Part shown: in pieces, positions 61,171-64,000 of the stretch
Layout: every line of letters starts with the position of its first letter
How positions within the stretch are numbered: position 1 is the stretch's first letter
Source of the DNA: Apostichopus japonicus
Taxonomy: Eukaryota > Echinodermata > Holothuroidea > Aspidochirotida > Stichopodidae
Reading direction: 5' to 3'
Assembly: GCF_037975245.1 (NCBI RefSeq)
Contig: NC_092577.1
Location: 31,624,398 to 31,688,397 of the forward strand
DNA length: 64,000 nucleotides
The notes under the pieces: generated by a model
What the model was told of the DNA's origin: nothing
What the model saw: the letters and a program-made list of their open reading frames with translations, nothing else
The model's database searches: none
Position numbers and translations under genes: made by a program

Positions 61171-62188
61171 GGCAATTATTTGCTAGCATATGTTTTCTTT
61201 GATGGAGTACAGACTGTTCAGGCCATTACAACCTGAGCTTTATCTTAATTTACCAAATTTCGGAATATTTGAGGAGAAAACGACAGAAAAACCTTCTTTG
61301 TAAAGCTTGATGGATCGACAGGGCTGTGGAAAAACTTGCGGCTCTCTTCAAATCTGAACATTCGAAGGCATTGCACGAAAGCTGCTATCAACTTGATTCA
61401 AGCTTGATTCAAGCTTCACTCAAGCTGGATAAAGTGGTTAAAGAAATAAGACAACTGGACTGACCTTTTGGTCTGTCGGATTGTTCGTTTTCCAGCTGAG
61501 GTAGGTGTTCCAGAATACCGAGACGATATTGATGACAACTGGTCTGAGAAAATCAATTCAAGAAACATGAAGACCTTTCTGGTACTAAATGGTACTACCT
61601 GTTTCCACTGACGGAATTTTGGGCACTTTGTGTTTTTCTTTAGAAATACACTCTTTGTTGACAAAAGAATTGTAATAATAAAAGGTGCCCTTGTGTTGAA
61701 AGAAATACAGGTACTAGTGGAATTTGTGGTACAGAATGCAAACAGGTTGTATTTTATTAGGAACTTGAGATTATTTTGTGGTTTGACCCCTCAAATCAAA
61801 GTTACATATCTCACTGCACCATAAAGCTTGTGACCTCCCCCCAAAAAAAGACCCCCCCCTACACTTTTTCCCTCCCTGTCACTAATATCCCATAACCAAG
61901 CCTGGCCAAATCCAACTGATATAGCATTAAGGGTTACTTACTTAAGTATTCTCTCTAATGAAATTGTTCATAGCATTGAAACTGATTATCATGAGGCCAA
62001 TGTCCCAGTTGAGTACACTCCCTCAATTTTCACTGTCCCTTCTACACAATGGATTCCTGTGCCATTATTTGCCAATAATCTGATCATAAAGACTTTACAA
62101 TATTCAAGAAGAAATGATTCAAATCTCAAACTCACCTGTAGTACAATGGAAGGATGTAAAAGTTAAAAAGCTGAACTGGTGGGAAAAC
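60268..62188 (-). CDS. MPV17 paralog, copy 2 (last three exons)
   Basis: Exons 62136-62188 (53 bp), 61465-61543 (79 bp) and 60268-60294 (stop TAA). The first two have exactly the lengths and phases of copy 1's exons 6 and 7. They encode VFPPVQLFNFYILPLYYRP and VVINIVSVFWNTYLSWKTNN then PTDQK, ending VPVDGTKP. It is in the same orientation as copy 1 and upstream of it: a tandem duplication. Earlier exons are not found between 62189 and 64000 and probably lie beyond the window. It lacks the Ser/Asn-rich tail of copy 1. All visible residues are intact, so I see no sign of decay. Confidence 0.85.
60664..61046 (-). repeat. tRNA-derived SINE in the MPV17 paralog
   Basis: On the minus strand: A box TGGTCAAGTGGTTAAGG, B box AGGTTCGAGCCC, a body with CTTGGGCAAGGCTCTTTATC, and a 3' part with ACAGCGCTGCGAGAC and GCGCTATAAAAGAA, a common LINE-like SINE tail. 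It is distinct from the other two SINE families here and lies between the last two exons. Confidence 0.8.
61141..61165. repeat. (TA)n microsatellite
   Basis: About 25 bp of pure TA. Confidence 0.9.
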
Positions 62189-62925
62189 CTGGGTACAGAA
62201 AAAGGAAATGTCTTCATCGATTTAAAAAAAACTTCGTAAATTTTTACCGATATCCCAGTGGTTAGAGCAAAGGGCCGGACAGGACCAAAACTGTTTTGCT
62301 ACAAATAGAATATAAATCGCTCAGGCCTATAAAGGCTGTAAGGGTGTGCATACCAGGATTAGTGCAAGTTTTCATGGACCGATTTCTTTATTTGTTGGCC
62401 CCCACCGAGAACCCCTGCCAGATGTAAACACCACAAATAATTTGAAACAATCTTTTCAAGTTCCCTTAATGAGTCAGCTATACAGATAGTGATGATTATC
62501 TTTTTCGTAAAAAGTTCATTAACGTAACCACACACCCCATTTTAGAGGTGCGATACTTGCTTTGAATTAAAACAATGTTTTTTTTTTTTCATTCCAAGAT
62601 ATCATAACATGGCACTTTTATTAGTTTTATTGACTAGTTTCATTTTTTTTTTATAACCATGGAATTTTTTTAAGCTTATGCAAAAATTTATTATGTGACC
62701 AAATTATCTAGGCAACAAGATTAAATTCTCAGAATAGTTGGAATTGTGTATTACTGGTTAATATAATATCAACTTGAATTGAAAAAGGTTACACAGGATC
62801 AATTGGAATCATATTTTAAATTACACTGATGGAACAGACACAAGCTATAGTGACTATAGACACGAAGCAAACCTCTCTGCAGAGTATCAAGAGCTGTCTA
62901 AATTGCAATCATTCAGTTCAATGAC

Positions 62926-63409
62926 CAGGGATGTGCCCAGGATTTCCTGAGTGCCGGGTATACTGTACTGATCACCATCCTGGGGGAGGGGTCTAAAGAG
63001 GAGGGGGTGTCCCCCTCCCCTTTGAGAAGGTGCTCAGATGCCAAATGCTGGCACTTGTCTAGCTTTTTAAGCACATACACAAAAGTACTAGTTTTGCTAA
63101 CAATTTACATTTTTAATTTTTTTTTAGTGAAATATATTACATACCTGGTAAAAGTTATTAGTTTGCTTCAAAGAAATTTTACAAGGGACCAATTGAGAGC
63201 CGTAAGTAAGGTTTCTCGCATGCGTAACTGATGCATTATTAGTCTGTATGATTTTGGCATAGGCTAGGCCCAATATATGTTGAATATATTGTTAGGAATG
63301 TTGGGATTTTAGATGAAAATAGTGGTGGGCAGGATTCACGATTTTTAAGACAGTGCTGGGCGGTAATTTTTAGTGCAGGGCGAGGCCGCCCAGCGTGGGC
63401 ACATCCCTG
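62926..63409. mobile_element. 484-bp hAT/Ac-like element
   Basis: A 14-bp perfect inverted terminus, CAGGGATGTGCCCA, at both ends. Flanks share AATGAC (62920-62925 and 63410-63415), 6 bp rather than the expected 8. The interior has the GGGGGAGGGGTCTAA / CCCCCTCCCCTTTG hairpin found in other elements of this window. Confidence 0.78.
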
Positions 63410-63415
63410 AATGAC

Positions 63416-64000
63416 CTTGACAGTCTTGGTCTTGCACCCTAATATGGATGCTGACCTTCTAAAGTAGAACTGGTGATGGAGATGAACAAAGGATGCTGAT
63501 CTTCGATCCCCAGTTGACCAATCAGCTACTGACACATTTGACTTATTTCGCAACAGACTGAGCTAAGGGTGACAGTGATACCTCTAGCCAGGAATTGACT
63601 GACAGATTCCTAGCAGTAACGGACAAAAGTGAAGATTTTCTGGGTGTAGACCAGCGGTTCCAAAAGAGGGGGTCGCCACCCAAAAGGGGGTAGCCAACGC
63701 ATTTCATGGGGAGCCAAAAAAAAAAAAAGGACGGGATCAAACGTCAAAATTTCTTTGATAAGAAGTTCTTTTGATTAATAGATATTTTGTTAAACCAAAT
63801 GCTACATTTCCGGCTATTGTTATCGATGACGTTTACATTTATACAAGCTGTATCTTAAAGAGGTTAGTTGCCATTTTGACATTGTGGTTACTTTATTTAA
63901 ACTGTACCCACTTGTTTCTGACATGGTCGTTATATGGAAAGCCAAGAAGATTTTAGCATAATTTTTTTTTTTTTTTTAATTTCTAATTTTTTTAGTATCA
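63416..64000. other. Right end of window, no gene seen
   Basis: A hAT-like left end (CAGCGGTTCCAAAAGAGG) occurs at 63652, with no partner inside the window. Confidence 0.35.

Noticed and set aside
63652-64000. Another complete hAT element
   Set aside because: Only a left terminus (CAGCGGTTCC) is visible; no right end or target duplication inside the window.

Overview
The window looks like nuclear DNA of a marine deuterostome invertebrate, most likely an echinoderm and possibly a sea cucumber. It is AT-rich and intron-dense, and it is crowded with short non-autonomous transposons, tRNA-derived SINEs and (TA)n microsatellites. The protein-coding content is typical animal: SMNDC1, Rab32, a fibrinogen-related protein and MPV17. 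The echinoderm assignment is an inference from gene content, because I could run no search.

Layout. (1) 244-4747, plus strand: the last six coding exons of SMNDC1 (splicing factor SPF30), with its first exon lying left of the window, then a 3' UTR to about 6.66 kb. (2) 6.7-15.7 kb: no gene, but several transposon-like insertions. (3) 15710-23931, minus strand: a complete five-exon Rab32 (212 aa), convergent with SMNDC1 and carrying a SINE and three tandem arrays in its introns. (4) 24-37 kb: a gene desert built of nested mobile elements. It holds hAT-type elements with 8-bp target duplications, a satellite split by a SINE that is itself split by a hAT element, LINE remnants, a near-perfect 668-bp palindrome of two SINE copies, and two copies of what reads as a type-I hammerhead ribozyme. 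(5) 37516-41632, minus strand: a fibrinogen-related secreted protein gene. One 1370-bp exon encodes 52 consecutive heptads (consensus S-T-L-x-x-D-x) grouped in a 49-residue higher-order repeat, followed by a complete fibrinogen C-terminal domain. Its upstream exon is tandemly duplicated (41.5-43.1 and 43.4-45.1 kb), with a 463-bp hAT element in the second copy only. (6) 45.2-46.9 kb: a decayed non-LTR retrotransposon cut by a TTAA-flanked element. (7) 48823-54902, minus strand: a complete eight-exon MPV17 (198 aa). (8) 54.9-60.2 kb: intergenic, with an isolated candidate membrane exon and a promoter-like cluster (octamer plus TATA). (9) 60268-62188, minus strand: the last three exons of a second, tandem MPV17 paralog whose earlier exons I could not find in the window. 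(10) The right end carries another hAT element.

The genes do not form a pathway: a splicing factor, a trafficking GTPase, a lectin-like secreted protein and two inner-mitochondrial or peroxisomal channel-family proteins. The most distinctive content is the heptad-stalk fibrinogen-related gene with its duplicated exon, the hammerhead motifs, and a layered insertion history that can be read from exact target-site duplications and paralogous empty sites.
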